Below are positions 1 through 7,865 of a stretch of DNA of 62,066 bases, one piece after another (positions within the stretch are counted from its first letter, which is position 1; each line of letters starts with the position of its first letter). The position numbers were made by a program, and so were the translations under genes. Below the pieces are notes generated by a model, which was given only the letters and a program-made list of their open reading frames with translations, made no database searches and was not told where the DNA came from. Origin of the DNA: Streptomyces sp. MUM 203J (GTDB lineage Bacteria > Actinomycetota > Actinomycetes > Streptomycetales > Streptomycetaceae). The stretch spans positions 1 through 62,066 of the forward strand of contig NZ_JADWYO010000037.1 in assembly GCF_022414595.1 (NCBI RefSeq), read 5' to 3'.

Positions 1-348
1 CGCTCAGGCGCCGTGCACGAGGCCGCGCACGCCTCGGCCGCGCCTGCCGCCCCGTCCGCCGCGAAGGCCCCGTCCGGCGGCCTCGCGCCGTTCGACGAGG
101 TCTACCGGGGCCGCCGCATCCAGGGCCGGCCCGCCTCCGGCGGCCATCACGGCGGCCATCACGGGGGCCACGGCGGCTACGCGGTGCTCATAGACGGCGA
201 GGAACTGCACGTCATGCAGAACGCCGACGGCACCTGGATCAGCGTCATCACCCACTACGACCCGGTGCCCTCGCCCTACGCGGCGGCCCGCGCCGCCGTC
301 GTGGAACTCCAGGGCGCCCCGCTCGTCCAGCTCGTCACCACCCACTGA
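1..348 (+). CDS. melC1: Tyrosinase cofactor MelC1 (5'-truncated by window edge)
   Basis: This is the copper-delivery chaperone that metallates tyrosinase before the pair is secreted. The reading frame is open from base 1, so the N-terminal signal peptide lies outside the window; the GTG at 13 is merely internal. The visible part has a His-rich stretch (HHGGHHGGHGG, near nt 148-175), then the conserved 'AVLIDGEELHVM' segment and a C-terminal 'ITHYDPVPSPY' block typical of the family. It lies 18 nt upstream of the tyrosinase gene on the same strand, the standard melC operon order. The His cluster is the expected copper ligand source; the call rests on motif recognition plus context. Confidence 0.9.
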   Translation, partial: RSGAVHEAAHASAAPAAPSAAKAPSGGLAPFDEVYRGRRIQGRPASGGHHGGHHGGHGGYAVLIDGEELHVMQNADGTWISVITHYDPVPSPYAAARAAVVELQGAPLVQLVTTH

Positions 349-366
349 TCCGGGAGCCCGCACCCC

Positions 367-1191
367 ATGACCGTCCGCAAGAACCAGGCGACCCTGACCG
401 CCGACGAGAAGCGACGCCTCGTCAACGCCCTGCTGGAGCTCAAGCGCACCGGGCGCTACGACCGCTTCGTCATCACCCACAACCAGTTCATCATGAGCGA
501 CCGGGACGACAGCGAGCGCGTCGGCCACCGCTCGCCGTCCTTCCTGCCCTGGCACCGCCGCTTCCTCCTGGAGTTCGAGGAGGCCCTCCAGTCCGTCGAC
601 TCCGAGGTCACGCTGCCCTACTGGGACTGGACCGCCGACCGCACCACGAGCTCCTCCCTCTGGGCCCCCGACTTCCTCGGCGGCACCGGCCGCAGCCGTG
701 ACGGCCGCGTCATGGACGGGCCGTTCGCCCGCTCCGGCGGCAACTGGACCCTCGGCGTCCGCGTCGACGGCCGCGACTACCTGCGCCGCAACCTGGGCGG
801 CGGCTTCGGCATGCGGCTGCCCACGCGCGCCGAGGTCGACTCGGTCCTCGCCATGCGGACGTACGACGCGGCCCCGTGGAACAGCGCGTCCGACGGCTTC
901 CGCAACCACCTGGAGGGCTGGCGCGGCGTCAACCTCCACAACCGCGTCCACGTCTGGGTCGGCGGCCAGATGGCCACCGGCGTCTCCCCGAACGACCCGG
1001 TGTTCTGGATGCACCACGCGTTCGTCGACAAGCTGTGGGCCGACTGGCAGGCACTCCACCCGGACTCCGGCTACCTCCCCACCGGCGGCACGCCCGACGT
1101 CGTGGACCTGAACGACACCATGCGGCCGTGGAACGACGTGACCCCGGCGGACATGCTCGACCACACCCGCTTCTACACGTACGCGGCGTAA
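367..1191 (+). CDS. melC2: Tyrosinase MelC2 (monophenol monooxygenase)
   Basis: A binuclear type-3 copper enzyme that oxidises tyrosine and DOPA to quinones, leading to melanin. At 274 aa it has the usual length for the Streptomyces enzyme. The CuA ligands fall at H38, H54 and H63 (within 'THNQF', 'VGHRS' and 'PWHRRF'). The CuB ligands are in 'NLHNRVHVW' and the 'MHHAFVD' motif. It has no signal peptide of its own, as known for MelC2, which is exported with MelC1. The ATG at 367 follows the cofactor stop by 18 nt, so the two are probably translated from one transcript. A GC-rich inverted repeat at 1225-1254 follows. Confidence 0.97.
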   Translation: MTVRKNQATLTADEKRRLVNALLELKRTGRYDRFVITHNQFIMSDRDDSERVGHRSPSFLPWHRRFLLEFEEALQSVDSEVTLPYWDWTADRTTSSSLWAPDFLGGTGRSRDGRVMDGPFARSGGNWTLGVRVDGRDYLRRNLGGGFGMRLPTRAEVDSVLAMRTYDAAPWNSASDGFRNHLEGWRGVNLHNRVHVWVGGQMATGVSPNDPVFWMHHAFVDKLWADWQALHPDSGYLPTGGTPDVVDLNDTMRPWNDVTPADMLDHTRFYTYAA

Positions 1192-1224
1192 CGCCCGGGG
1201 CTCCGCCCCGGACCCCGTCACCGA

Positions 1225-1254
1225 GACCCGGCCGGGTCAGTCCCCGGCCGGGTC
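1225..1254. terminator. Inverted repeat between melC2 and dodecin (bidirectional terminator)
   Basis: Perfect 12-bp arms (GACCCGGCCGGG at 1225-1236, complement at 1243-1254) enclose a 6-nt loop. It sits between two convergent genes, and the dodecin stop codon lies in the loop, so it could end transcription from both sides. Confidence 0.55.
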
Positions 1255-1464
1255 CGGGCCGTCCAGCCGGAAGCCCACCTTCATGCCGACCTGGAAATGC
1301 GCCACCTGCCCGTCCTCCAGATGCCCGCGGATCTGCGTCACCTCGAACCAGTCGAGATTGTGCAGCGTCTGCGCCGCTCGGGTGATGCCGTTGCGGATGG
1401 CCTCGTCCAGGCCGTCGTGCGAGGTCCCGACGATCTCGGTGACGCGGTACGTGTGATGGGACAT
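1237..1464 (-). CDS. Dodecin family flavin-binding protein
   Basis: A small (75 aa) dodecin that forms hollow dodecamers and buffers flavin (FMN/riboflavin or CoA-type ligands). The sequence begins with the typical 'HHTYRVTEIVGTS' strand, continues with the 'AIRNGITRAAQTLHNLDWFEV' helix and ends with 'FQVGMKVGFRL'. The conserved Trp (in 'LDWFEV') and the following Gln-containing strand are the flavin-stacking elements. The ATG at 1464 starts where family similarity starts and is preceded by a purine-rich GGAGG-like stretch. The gene is convergent with melC2 and divergent from the sugar-binding protein. Confidence 0.9.
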   Translation of the reverse strand: MSHHTYRVTEIVGTSHDGLDEAIRNGITRAAQTLHNLDWFEVTQIRGHLEDGQVAHFQVGMKVGFRLDGPDPAGD

Positions 1465-1606
1465 GGCGGCCTCCTCGTCGCCTACGTGGACCGCGCCCAC
1501 CGGCGCGGTCCATTCCACGGTGCCCCAGCCCGTCCGGCTCCGCGAGGCGAGCGGCCCGGGCGGTCCGCGCGGGGCGCCGGAGCGGGCCGGGGTGAGCGGC
1601 CGGGAC

Positions 1607-1635
1607 TTGACCCGAGCATTGGTACATACCAAAAT
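1607..1635 (+). promoter_or_regulatory. Promoter with GntR-like operator upstream of the sugar-binding lipoprotein
   Basis: TTGACC (1607-1612) and CAAAAT (1630-1635) are separated by 17 bp, a sensible vegetative promoter. The spacer contains the near-palindrome TTGGTACATACCAA (1619-1632), which resembles GntR/HutC-class operators of the TGGT-N-ACCA type. A repressor bound there would cover both promoter boxes. The start codon at 1715 leaves a leader of roughly 75 nt. Confidence 0.5.
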
Positions 1636-1714
1636 CCAGCCATCCGCCCGTGCGAACACGTTCGCTCCCCCACGTCGGGTCCGTCCTCCTGCCGCCTCGC
1701 CGAAGGTGACCTCC

Positions 1715-2965
1715 GTGAAGAAGCGCCCGTTCGCCGTCCCCGTCGCCCTGCTGTGCGCCACCGCGCTCACCGGTTGCGGGCTCGTCTCCGCCGACGCCGC
1801 GGACTCCCGCACCGTCACCGTGTGGCTGATGAAGGGCAGCGCCTCGGACGCGTTCCTGGAGCGGTTCACCTCCGCGTACGAGGACGAGAACCCCGGCGTC
1901 ACGCTGGACATCGCCATCCAGGAGTGGTCCGGCATCGGCAACAAGATCGTCGACGCCCTCGCGAGCGAGACCCCGCCGGACGTCATCGAGGTCGGCAACA
2001 CCCAGGTCGCCCAGTACGCCGAGACGGAGCAGCTGTACGACCTCACCCTGGAGTCCGTGCGCGATCTCGGGCAGGAGGAGTGGCTGCCCGGCCTCGCACA
2101 GCCCGGCAGCATCGACGGCAGCCAGTTCGGCATCCCCTGGTACGCGGCCAACCGGGTCGTCATCTACCGCAAGGACCTCTTCGCCCGGGCCGGAATCCAG
2201 GAGCCGCCCACGACCCGCGAGCAGTGGCTGGAGGACACCGAGGCGGTCAACAGCACCGGCGCCGAGGGCATCTACCTCGCGGGCCAGGACTGGTACACCC
2301 TCGCCGGATTCGTCTGGGACGAGGGCGGCGACCTGGCCGTCGAGAAGGACGGCGGCTGGCAGGGGGCACTGCACACCCCGGCGGCGCTGCGCGGCATGGA
2401 GTTCTACAAGGAACTCCAGTCGCTCGGCTCCGGGCCGAGGAACGCCGACGAGGAGAACCCGCCGCAGACCGAGGTCTTCGCCGAGGGCGAAGTCGCACAG
2501 ATCATCGCGATCCCCGGCGCCGCGACCGCGATCGAGGCGCTCAACCCGGATCTGTCCGGAGAGCTGGGATACTTCCCGATCCCCGGCAGGACCGCCGACG
2601 AGCCGTGCGCGGTGTTCACCGGCGGCTCCGACCTCGTCGTCCCCGCGAAGGCCCGGGAGCGCGGCGCCGCGATCGACGTGGTCAAGGCCCTGGCCGGCGA
2701 GAAGTGGCAGACCGATCTCGCCCGCACCATGAACTACGTCCCCAACAAGACCTCGCTCGCCAAGGTCGTCGAGGGCCAGGAGGGCACCGCGGCGATGGCT
2801 GTCGGCGCGGCGCGGGGACGGGCCACACCGAACTCCGTCCGGTGGGCGGACGTGGAGGCCGACAACCCCATCAAGCCGTACATGACGGCGGTCCTCCAGG
2901 GCCAGGATCCCGAGTCGGCGGCCCGGGCGGCGTCGAAGCGCATCACCGCGTCGCTGGGCGGCTGA
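1715..2965 (+). CDS. ABC-transporter extracellular solute (sugar)-binding lipoprotein
   Basis: A family-1 type sugar-binding lipoprotein, expected on the outer face of the membrane. The signal peptide begins 'MKKRPFAVPVALL' and ends at the lipobox LTGC, so the mature protein starts at that Cys. The body has the family blocks 'VTVWLMKGS', 'PPDVIEVGNTQVAQY', 'GIPWYAANRVVIYRKDLF' and the C-terminal 'NPIKPYMTAVLQGQDPESAARAA' read in segments. I chose the GTG at 1715 because the signal peptide starts there; a GTG two codons upstream is an alternative. No permease or ATPase gene is adjacent, so it is an orphan binding protein here. Substrate cannot be told from sequence. A GntR-like operator lies in its promoter. 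Confidence 0.88.
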   Translation: MKKRPFAVPVALLCATALTGCGLVSADAADSRTVTVWLMKGSASDAFLERFTSAYEDENPGVTLDIAIQEWSGIGNKIVDALASETPPDVIEVGNTQVAQYAETEQLYDLTLESVRDLGQEEWLPGLAQPGSIDGSQFGIPWYAANRVVIYRKDLFARAGIQEPPTTREQWLEDTEAVNSTGAEGIYLAGQDWYTLAGFVWDEGGDLAVEKDGGWQGALHTPAALRGMEFYKELQSLGSGPRNADEENPPQTEVFAEGEVAQIIAIPGAATAIEALNPDLSGELGYFPIPGRTADEPCAVFTGGSDLVVPAKARERGAAIDVVKALAGEKWQTDLARTMNYVPNKTSLAKVVEGQEGTAAMAVGAARGRATPNSVRWADVEADNPIKPYMTAVLQGQDPESAARAASKRITASLGG

Positions 2966-3123
2966 GCGGCCGGTGTCCGCCCGGGACACCCGGGCATTCA
3001 GCTACCGCACACCCGCGCTCCGCCACACGGTCACGCCGAATCCAGGCCACCACGGAAGAAGTGAGAGGGACGGGCCGCCGCACCCGCGGCGCGTGCCCGA
3101 CGCCCGGCCGTGAGGAGCCCGCC

Positions 3124-3909
3124 ATGCCCGCACCGTCCACCGCCACGCCCACCCTCACACCCCCCGCCCCCGAATCCGGACCCGCGCCGTCCCGCTACCG
3201 CCTCTCGCTCGCACGCGAGCAGGAGGACGTACGCGCCGCCCAGCGCCTCCGCCACCTGGTGTTCGCCGCCGAGTTCGGCGCCCGCGTCGACGGGCCCGAA
3301 CCCGGTCTGGAGGGCGACGCGTTCGACGCGTACTGCGACCACGTCCTGGTCCACGACGAGGCCACCGGCGAGGTCGTCGGCACCTACCGTCTGCTTCCGC
3401 CCGAGCGGGCCGCCATAGCCGGACGCCTCTACTCCGAGGGTGAGTTCGACCTCACCCGGCTCCACCCCCTGCGTGACCGGCTCGTCGAGGTGGGACGCTC
3501 CTGCGTCCACCCCGCCCACCGCAACGGCGCCGTCATCTCCCTCATCTGGGCCGGAATCGCCCGCTACATGACCCGCACCGGCCACACCTGGCTGGCGGGC
3601 TGCTGCTCCCTCCCGCTCGGTGACGGCGGCGCCCTCGCCGCCGGCACCTGGGACACCGTGAAGGACAAGCACCTGGCCCCCGAGGAGTACTGGGTCACCC
3701 CGCACCGCCTGTGGACCCCCGAGGACGACACCCGCCCCGGCGCCCGCACCCCTCTCCCGCCCCTGCTGCGCGGCTACCTCCGGCTCGGCGCCTGGGTGTG
3801 CGGCGCACCCGCCCACGACCCGGACTTCCGCGTGGCGGACCTCTTCGTGCTGCTCTCCATGAACCGCATCCACCCCCGCTACCTGCGGCACTTCCTCTCC
3901 CTCGCATGA
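3124..3909 (+). CDS. olsB: GNAT-family N-acyltransferase, OlsB-like (hemolysin/ornithine lipid type)
   Basis: The 261-aa protein resembles the OlsB/'hemolysin-like' acyltransferases, which attach a 3-hydroxyacyl chain from acyl-ACP to the alpha-amino group of ornithine. Visible family blocks are 'RYRLSLAREQEDVRAAQRLR', 'LRHLVFAAEFGA', 'DAYCDHVLVHDEATGEVVGTYRL', 'VEVGRSCVHPAHRNG' and 'LAGCCSLPLGDGG'. The stop overlaps the ATG of the next gene, a PlsC-like acyltransferase, by 4 nt. An N-acyl plus O-acyltransferase pair is the signature of ornithine-lipid synthesis. The first ~20 residues are Pro/Ala-rich and probably disordered. The substrate is inferred from the pairing. Confidence 0.75.
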   Translation: MPAPSTATPTLTPPAPESGPAPSRYRLSLAREQEDVRAAQRLRHLVFAAEFGARVDGPEPGLEGDAFDAYCDHVLVHDEATGEVVGTYRLLPPERAAIAGRLYSEGEFDLTRLHPLRDRLVEVGRSCVHPAHRNGAVISLIWAGIARYMTRTGHTWLAGCCSLPLGDGGALAAGTWDTVKDKHLAPEEYWVTPHRLWTPEDDTRPGARTPLPPLLRGYLRLGAWVCGAPAHDPDFRVADLFVLLSMNRIHPRYLRHFLSLA

Positions 3910-4808
3910 CCGGCGGCCCCGGCCCCTGGATGCCCACCGCCCCCTGCACCCCCGGCGACTGCGCCGCCCCGCACCGCACCCGCGCATCCCGCACCCGGGC
4001 GGTCCTGCGCCTCACCGCCGGGACGGCCACCGTGCTCGCCGGGGTGGCCCTGTCCCCCCTCACCGTCCCCGCCGGCCGCCGTGCCCGCCGAGCGCTGACC
4101 CGGCTCTGGTGCCGCACCGTCCTGCGCGCGTTCGGCGTCCGCGTCCACGTCACCGGCGGGCCCCCGAGCCCCGGGCCGCAGCTCGTCGTCGCCAACCACA
4201 TCTCATGGCTGGACATCCCGCTCGTCGCCGCCGTCCTGCCCGGCCGCATGGTCGCCAAGCGCGAGGTACGGCACTGGCCCGTGCTCGGGCCGCTCGCCGC
4301 CCGGGGCGGCACGCTCTTCCTGGACCGGGACCGGCTGCGGTCCCTGCCCTGTCTCGTCCGCACCATGGCGGACGCCCTCGACGCCGGTTTCCGTGTCGTC
4401 GTCTTCCCCGAGGGCTCCACCTGGTGCGGACGGGCCCAGGGGCGCTTCCGCCCGGCCGCCTTCCAGGCCGCACTGGACGCGGGTGTGCCCGTCCAGCCGG
4501 TGCGCATCGTCTACCGGCCGCTGGGCCCGGCCCCGTACGTAGGCGAGGACACGCTCGGCGCCTCGCTGTGGCGGATCGTGACGGCCGGGCGGCTCACGGC
4601 CGAGCTGAGGCTGCTCGACCCGTTCCCGCCCGGGTGCCACCCCGACCGCCGCGCCCTCGCCCGCGCGGCGCAGGACGTCGTGGAGGTGCGGCCGTACGAC
4701 GCTCAGACGGCCGTCGACAGGGACAGACCGAACCACCCCTGCTCGTCGGTCCACCACCGGGACAGCGCGAGGCCGGCCGCCGCCAGTTCCGTCCGGACGC
4801 CCTCCTGA
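3906..4808 (+). CDS. olsA: 1-acyl-glycerol-3-phosphate-type acyltransferase, OlsA/PlsC-like
   Basis: A 300-aa PlsC-family O-acyltransferase, expected at the inner membrane. It has the catalytic motif as 'NHISWLDIPL' (N-H-x4-D, about residue 98), the second block 'GGTLFLDRDRL' and the acceptor block 'VVFPEGSTW'. An N-terminal hydrophobic stretch (about residues 32-55) could anchor it. ATG 3906 overlaps the OlsB-like stop, so the two are translationally coupled. With the OlsB-like partner it would esterify lyso-ornithine lipid; a role in phosphatidic acid synthesis is the alternative. Its 3' end overlaps the 3' end of the convergent egtD by 106 nt, so the last ~35 residues are encoded antisense to egtD. 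Confidence 0.75.
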   Translation: MTGGPGPWMPTAPCTPGDCAAPHRTRASRTRAVLRLTAGTATVLAGVALSPLTVPAGRRARRALTRLWCRTVLRAFGVRVHVTGGPPSPGPQLVVANHISWLDIPLVAAVLPGRMVAKREVRHWPVLGPLAARGGTLFLDRDRLRSLPCLVRTMADALDAGFRVVVFPEGSTWCGRAQGRFRPAAFQAALDAGVPVQPVRIVYRPLGPAPYVGEDTLGASLWRIVTAGRLTAELRLLDPFPPGCHPDRRALARAAQDVVEVRPYDAQTAVDRDRPNHPCSSVHHRDSARPAAASSVRTPS

Positions 4809-5668
4809 CGGAACTTCGCGGAGACCTCCGTCCGCACGTCCTCACCCGCCGCGAACGGCACCGCGATCCCCAGCTCCGGGATCTTCACCGTCAGCGCGTG
4901 CCGGGCCCGCAGCCGCATCTCGATCCACTCGTGCTCCCGGTCCCACCGGGCCACGTGATCGAAGTCGTCCGGGTGCACGTCCGCGCCGAGTTCCCGGGCC
5001 AGCACCGCCAGCACGTTCTTGTTGAACGCGGCCGTCACCCCCGCCGCGTCGTCGTACGCGGCGACCAGCGTCGCCTCGTCCTTCACCAGGTCCGTGCCGA
5101 GCAGCAGGGCGTCCCCCGGCTCCATCAGCGCCCGCACCGACCGGAGGAACTCCGCGCGCTGCGCGGGCAGCAGATTGCCGAGCGTTCCGCCCAGGAACGC
5201 CACCAGCCGCGGCCCGGCCGTTTCGGGGAGCAGCAGCCCCCGGGTGAAGTCCGCGACCAGGGCGTGCACCCGCAGCCCCGGAAGCTCGGCCGTCAGGGCC
5301 TCGGCGGCGCCCGTCAGAGCCGACTCGCTCACGTCGACCGGCACGTAGTCCTCCAGGCCCGGGCGCAGCGCGTGCAGCAGGTGCCGGGTCTTCTCGGACG
5401 AGCCGGAGCCCAGCTCCACCAGGGTGCGGGCCCGGGTCGCCTCCGCGATCTCGCCCGCCCGCTCCCGGAGGATGGCGCGCTCCGTGCGGGTCGGGTAGTA
5501 CTCGGGCAGGCGGGTGATCTCCTCGAACAGCTCACTGCCCCGCGCGTCGTAGAACCACTTGGGCGGCAGCTCCTTGGGTGTGCGGGTCAGACCGGCGAGC
5601 ACGTCCGCGCGCAGATCGGCGTCGGCGGTGCCCGCGGGCAGCGTGCGGGTCAGCTGGAAACGGGTCAC
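4703..5668 (-). CDS. egtD: L-histidine N-alpha-methyltransferase EgtD
   Basis: A SAM-dependent enzyme that trimethylates histidine to hercynine, the first step of ergothioneine synthesis. The 321-aa length matches the family. Diagnostic blocks are 'PPKWFYDARGSELFEEIT' near residues 37-54, 'EYYPTRTERAIL', the SAM-binding 'LVELGSGSSEKTRHLL', 'YVPVDVSESAL', 'FLGGTLGNLLPAQR' and the histidine-site region 'NKNVLAVLARELG'. GTG 5668 overlaps the egtC stop by 4 nt. It is the last gene of the minus-strand egtABCD operon. Its 3' end overlaps the convergent acyltransferase gene. Confidence 0.97.
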   Translation of the reverse strand: MTRFQLTRTLPAGTADADLRADVLAGLTRTPKELPPKWFYDARGSELFEEITRLPEYYPTRTERAILRERAGEIAEATRARTLVELGSGSSEKTRHLLHALRPGLEDYVPVDVSESALTGAAEALTAELPGLRVHALVADFTRGLLLPETAGPRLVAFLGGTLGNLLPAQRAEFLRSVRALMEPGDALLLGTDLVKDEATLVAAYDDAAGVTAAFNKNVLAVLARELGADVHPDDFDHVARWDREHEWIEMRLRARHALTVKIPELGIAVPFAAGEDVRTEVSAKFRQEGVRTELAAAGLALSRWWTDEQGWFGLSLSTAV

Positions 5669-6507
5669 GCGGGGGACTCCTTGAGCGGTTCGGTCGGATC
5701 GTTCCCCGGCGGCAGGTCCGGGGAGTCCGGAGAGTTCAGTGGATCCAGCGGGGTCAGCGTCACGCCCGAGGGCGTCGCGGCGACCAGCGTCCGGTCCGGC
5801 ACCTCGCACCAGCCGGGATCGTCGTCGTACGGCTCGGAGGCCACGACCGCCCGGTCCGCGCCGCCCGGCGCCAGGTACCACAGCGTGTCGCCCCACGCCG
5901 TCGCGGCGAGCGAGACCCCGTCCGTCAGCAGCAGGTTCAGCCGGGAGCCCGGGGCCGCCGCGGCCACCTCGGCCACCACCCCGGCCAGCGCGTCCGGCAG
6001 GGGCTCGCCCGACCGCAGCCGGTGCAGCACAAGCGCCCACAGCAGCGCCGAGTCGTTGCGGGCCTCCAGGGACAGCAGCGCCGCCGGGGGCAGCGTGGCG
6101 GACAGCTTCCCCAGCGACTCGGGCCAGCCCGTCACGGCCCCGTTGTGGCTGAACAGCCAGGGGCCCGGCGTCTTCGACGGGCCGTACGCGAAAGGCGCGG
6201 CAGCGGCCTCCCCGTCCGCGCCCGCCAGGGTGGCGTCCCGCACCGCGGCCAGTCCCGCACGGGCGTGCACCACCCGTGCCAGGTCCGCGAACGACAGGTC
6301 GGCCCAGACCGGCCCCGCCCGCCGGTAGCGGGCCGGCACCGGGTCGCCTGGCGCGTACCAGCCGACGCCGAAACCGTCCGCGTTGACCGTTCCGTACCGC
6401 TGCCGCCGAGGCGCCCACGACTGCCGGTACAGGGCGTGCGGGGGCTCCGCGAGAAGCGCCCCGAGCCGTACGGGCCGCTCGCCGGTCCAGGCCAGATGAC
6501 GGCACAT
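5665..6507 (-). CDS. egtC: Ergothioneine biosynthesis amidohydrolase EgtC
   Basis: A class-II glutamine-amidotransferase-fold (Ntn) hydrolase that removes glutamate from the gamma-glutamyl-hercynylcysteine sulfoxide intermediate. The catalytic Cys is residue 2 ('MCRHLAW') and is exposed after Met removal, as in the family. Other family blocks are 'QSWAPRRQ', 'NADGFGVGWY', 'HARAGL' and 'FSHNGAVTGW'. Length is 280 aa; the C-terminal ~35 residues (Pro/Asp-rich) are a variable tail. The start codon shares one base with the egtB stop (TGATG). Confidence 0.96.
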   Translation of the reverse strand: MCRHLAWTGERPVRLGALLAEPPHALYRQSWAPRRQRYGTVNADGFGVGWYAPGDPVPARYRRAGPVWADLSFADLARVVHARAGLAAVRDATLAGADGEAAAAPFAYGPSKTPGPWLFSHNGAVTGWPESLGKLSATLPPAALLSLEARNDSALLWALVLHRLRSGEPLPDALAGVVAEVAAAAPGSRLNLLLTDGVSLAATAWGDTLWYLAPGGADRAVVASEPYDDDPGWCEVPDRTLVAATPSGVTLTPLDPLNSPDSPDLPPGNDPTEPLKESPA

Positions 6508-7865
6508 CAGCGCACCGTCCCGTTCCCCGGCGCACCCGGCGTCCCCGGTTCGGCGTCCCGCGCGGTGCGGAACCCGGCGAAGATCTGCCGCCGGACCGGA
6601 TAGTCCCAGTTCCGGAACGTGCCCCGGCAGGCCACCGGAGCCACCCCGAAACAGCCGCCGCGCAGCACCTTGTACTCGGGTCCGAAGAACACCTCCGAGT
6701 ACTCCCGGTACGGGAACGCCGCGAATCCCGGGTACGGCAGGAAGTCGCTGGCCGTCCACTCCCACACGTCCCCGACCAGCTGCCGTACGCCCAGTGGCGA
6801 CTCGCCCTCGGGGTAGCTTCCGGCGGGCGCGGGCCGCAGGTGCCGCTGGCCCAGGTTCGCGTGCCGCGGCCCCGGGTCCGTGTCGCCCCACGGATAGCGG
6901 CGGGACCGGCCCGTGGCCGGGTCGTGGCGAGCGGCCTTCTCCCACTCGGCCTCGGTCGGCAGCCGCCGTCCCGCCCAGCGCGCGTAGGCGTCGGCCTCGT
7001 ACCAGCTGACGTGCAGCACCGGCTCGTCGTCCGGCACCGGCTCGACGACGCCGAAGCGCCGCCGCAGCCACTGTCCGCCTTCCCGGCGCCAGAACAGCGG
7101 TGCCTTCAGGTCCTGTTCCCTGACGAACGTCCATCCCTCGGGCGCCCACCAGCGCGGGTCGCGGTAGCCGCCGTCGTCGACGAACGCGCGGTAGGCGCCG
7201 CAGGTGACGGGCGTGGTGTCGAGGTGGAAGTCCGGCACCAGCCGGACATGCGCGGGCCGCTCGTTGTCCAGCGCCCACGGTTCGTCCTCGTGGGACACGC
7301 CCATGACGAACGGGCCGCCGGGGACCAGTACTTCGGTGGGGAGCCCGGCGGCGTCAGCGGGAGCCGGGGGAGGGGCGGACGCGGTCAGCGCGGCGGGGCC
7401 GCGGCGGAGCTGATGGGTGATCAGCATCGTCTCGTCGTGCTGCTGTTCGTGCTGGGCGACCATGCCGAACGCGAACCCCGCGCCGGTGAGCGGGTGGTCG
7501 CCGTCCAGCACGGCGGCGTCGAGGACGCCGAGGACCCGCTCGCGCACCTCGGACGCGTACGCCCGCGCCTCGCGCGGGGACAGCAGCGGCAGGGACGGCC
7601 GGGTCGCCCGGGGATGCCGGAACGCGTCGTACAGCGGGTCGATCTCCGGACGCAGCGGCTCGTGCCCGCCCACGGCCCGCAGCAGCCACAGTTCCTCCTG
7701 GTTGGCGATGTGCGCCAGGTCCCAGGCCAGCGGGGACATCAACGGGGAGTGCTGGGCCGTCAGTTCGCCGTCGTCGACGCAGTCGGTGAGCCGGGCCGTG
7801 CGGACCCGGGCGGTGACCAGCGCGTCGTACGCGTACCGCCTGAGGGTCTCGGGGGACTCGGTCAT
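6507..7865 (-). CDS. egtB: Ergothioneine sulfoxide synthase EgtB
   Basis: A non-heme iron enzyme that joins gamma-glutamylcysteine to hercynine using O2. The 452-aa protein has an N-terminal DinB-like domain supplying iron ligands ('DLAHIANQEELWLL', then 'MVAQHEQQHDETML' with its paired His). A C-terminal formylglycine-generating-enzyme-like domain begins around residue 165 ('VPGGPFVMGVSHEDEPWALDNE') and runs through 'RLPTEAEWEKAAR', 'VGDVWEWTASDF' and 'RGGCF'. ATG 7865 overlaps the egtA stop by 4 nt. Use of gamma-glutamylcysteine fits the EgtA/EgtC partners. Confidence 0.97.
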   Translation of the reverse strand: MTESPETLRRYAYDALVTARVRTARLTDCVDDGELTAQHSPLMSPLAWDLAHIANQEELWLLRAVGGHEPLRPEIDPLYDAFRHPRATRPSLPLLSPREARAYASEVRERVLGVLDAAVLDGDHPLTGAGFAFGMVAQHEQQHDETMLITHQLRRGPAALTASAPPPAPADAAGLPTEVLVPGGPFVMGVSHEDEPWALDNERPAHVRLVPDFHLDTTPVTCGAYRAFVDDGGYRDPRWWAPEGWTFVREQDLKAPLFWRREGGQWLRRRFGVVEPVPDDEPVLHVSWYEADAYARWAGRRLPTEAEWEKAARHDPATGRSRRYPWGDTDPGPRHANLGQRHLRPAPAGSYPEGESPLGVRQLVGDVWEWTASDFLPYPGFAAFPYREYSEVFFGPEYKVLRGGCFGVAPVACRGTFRNWDYPVRRQIFAGFRTARDAEPGTPGAPGNGTVR

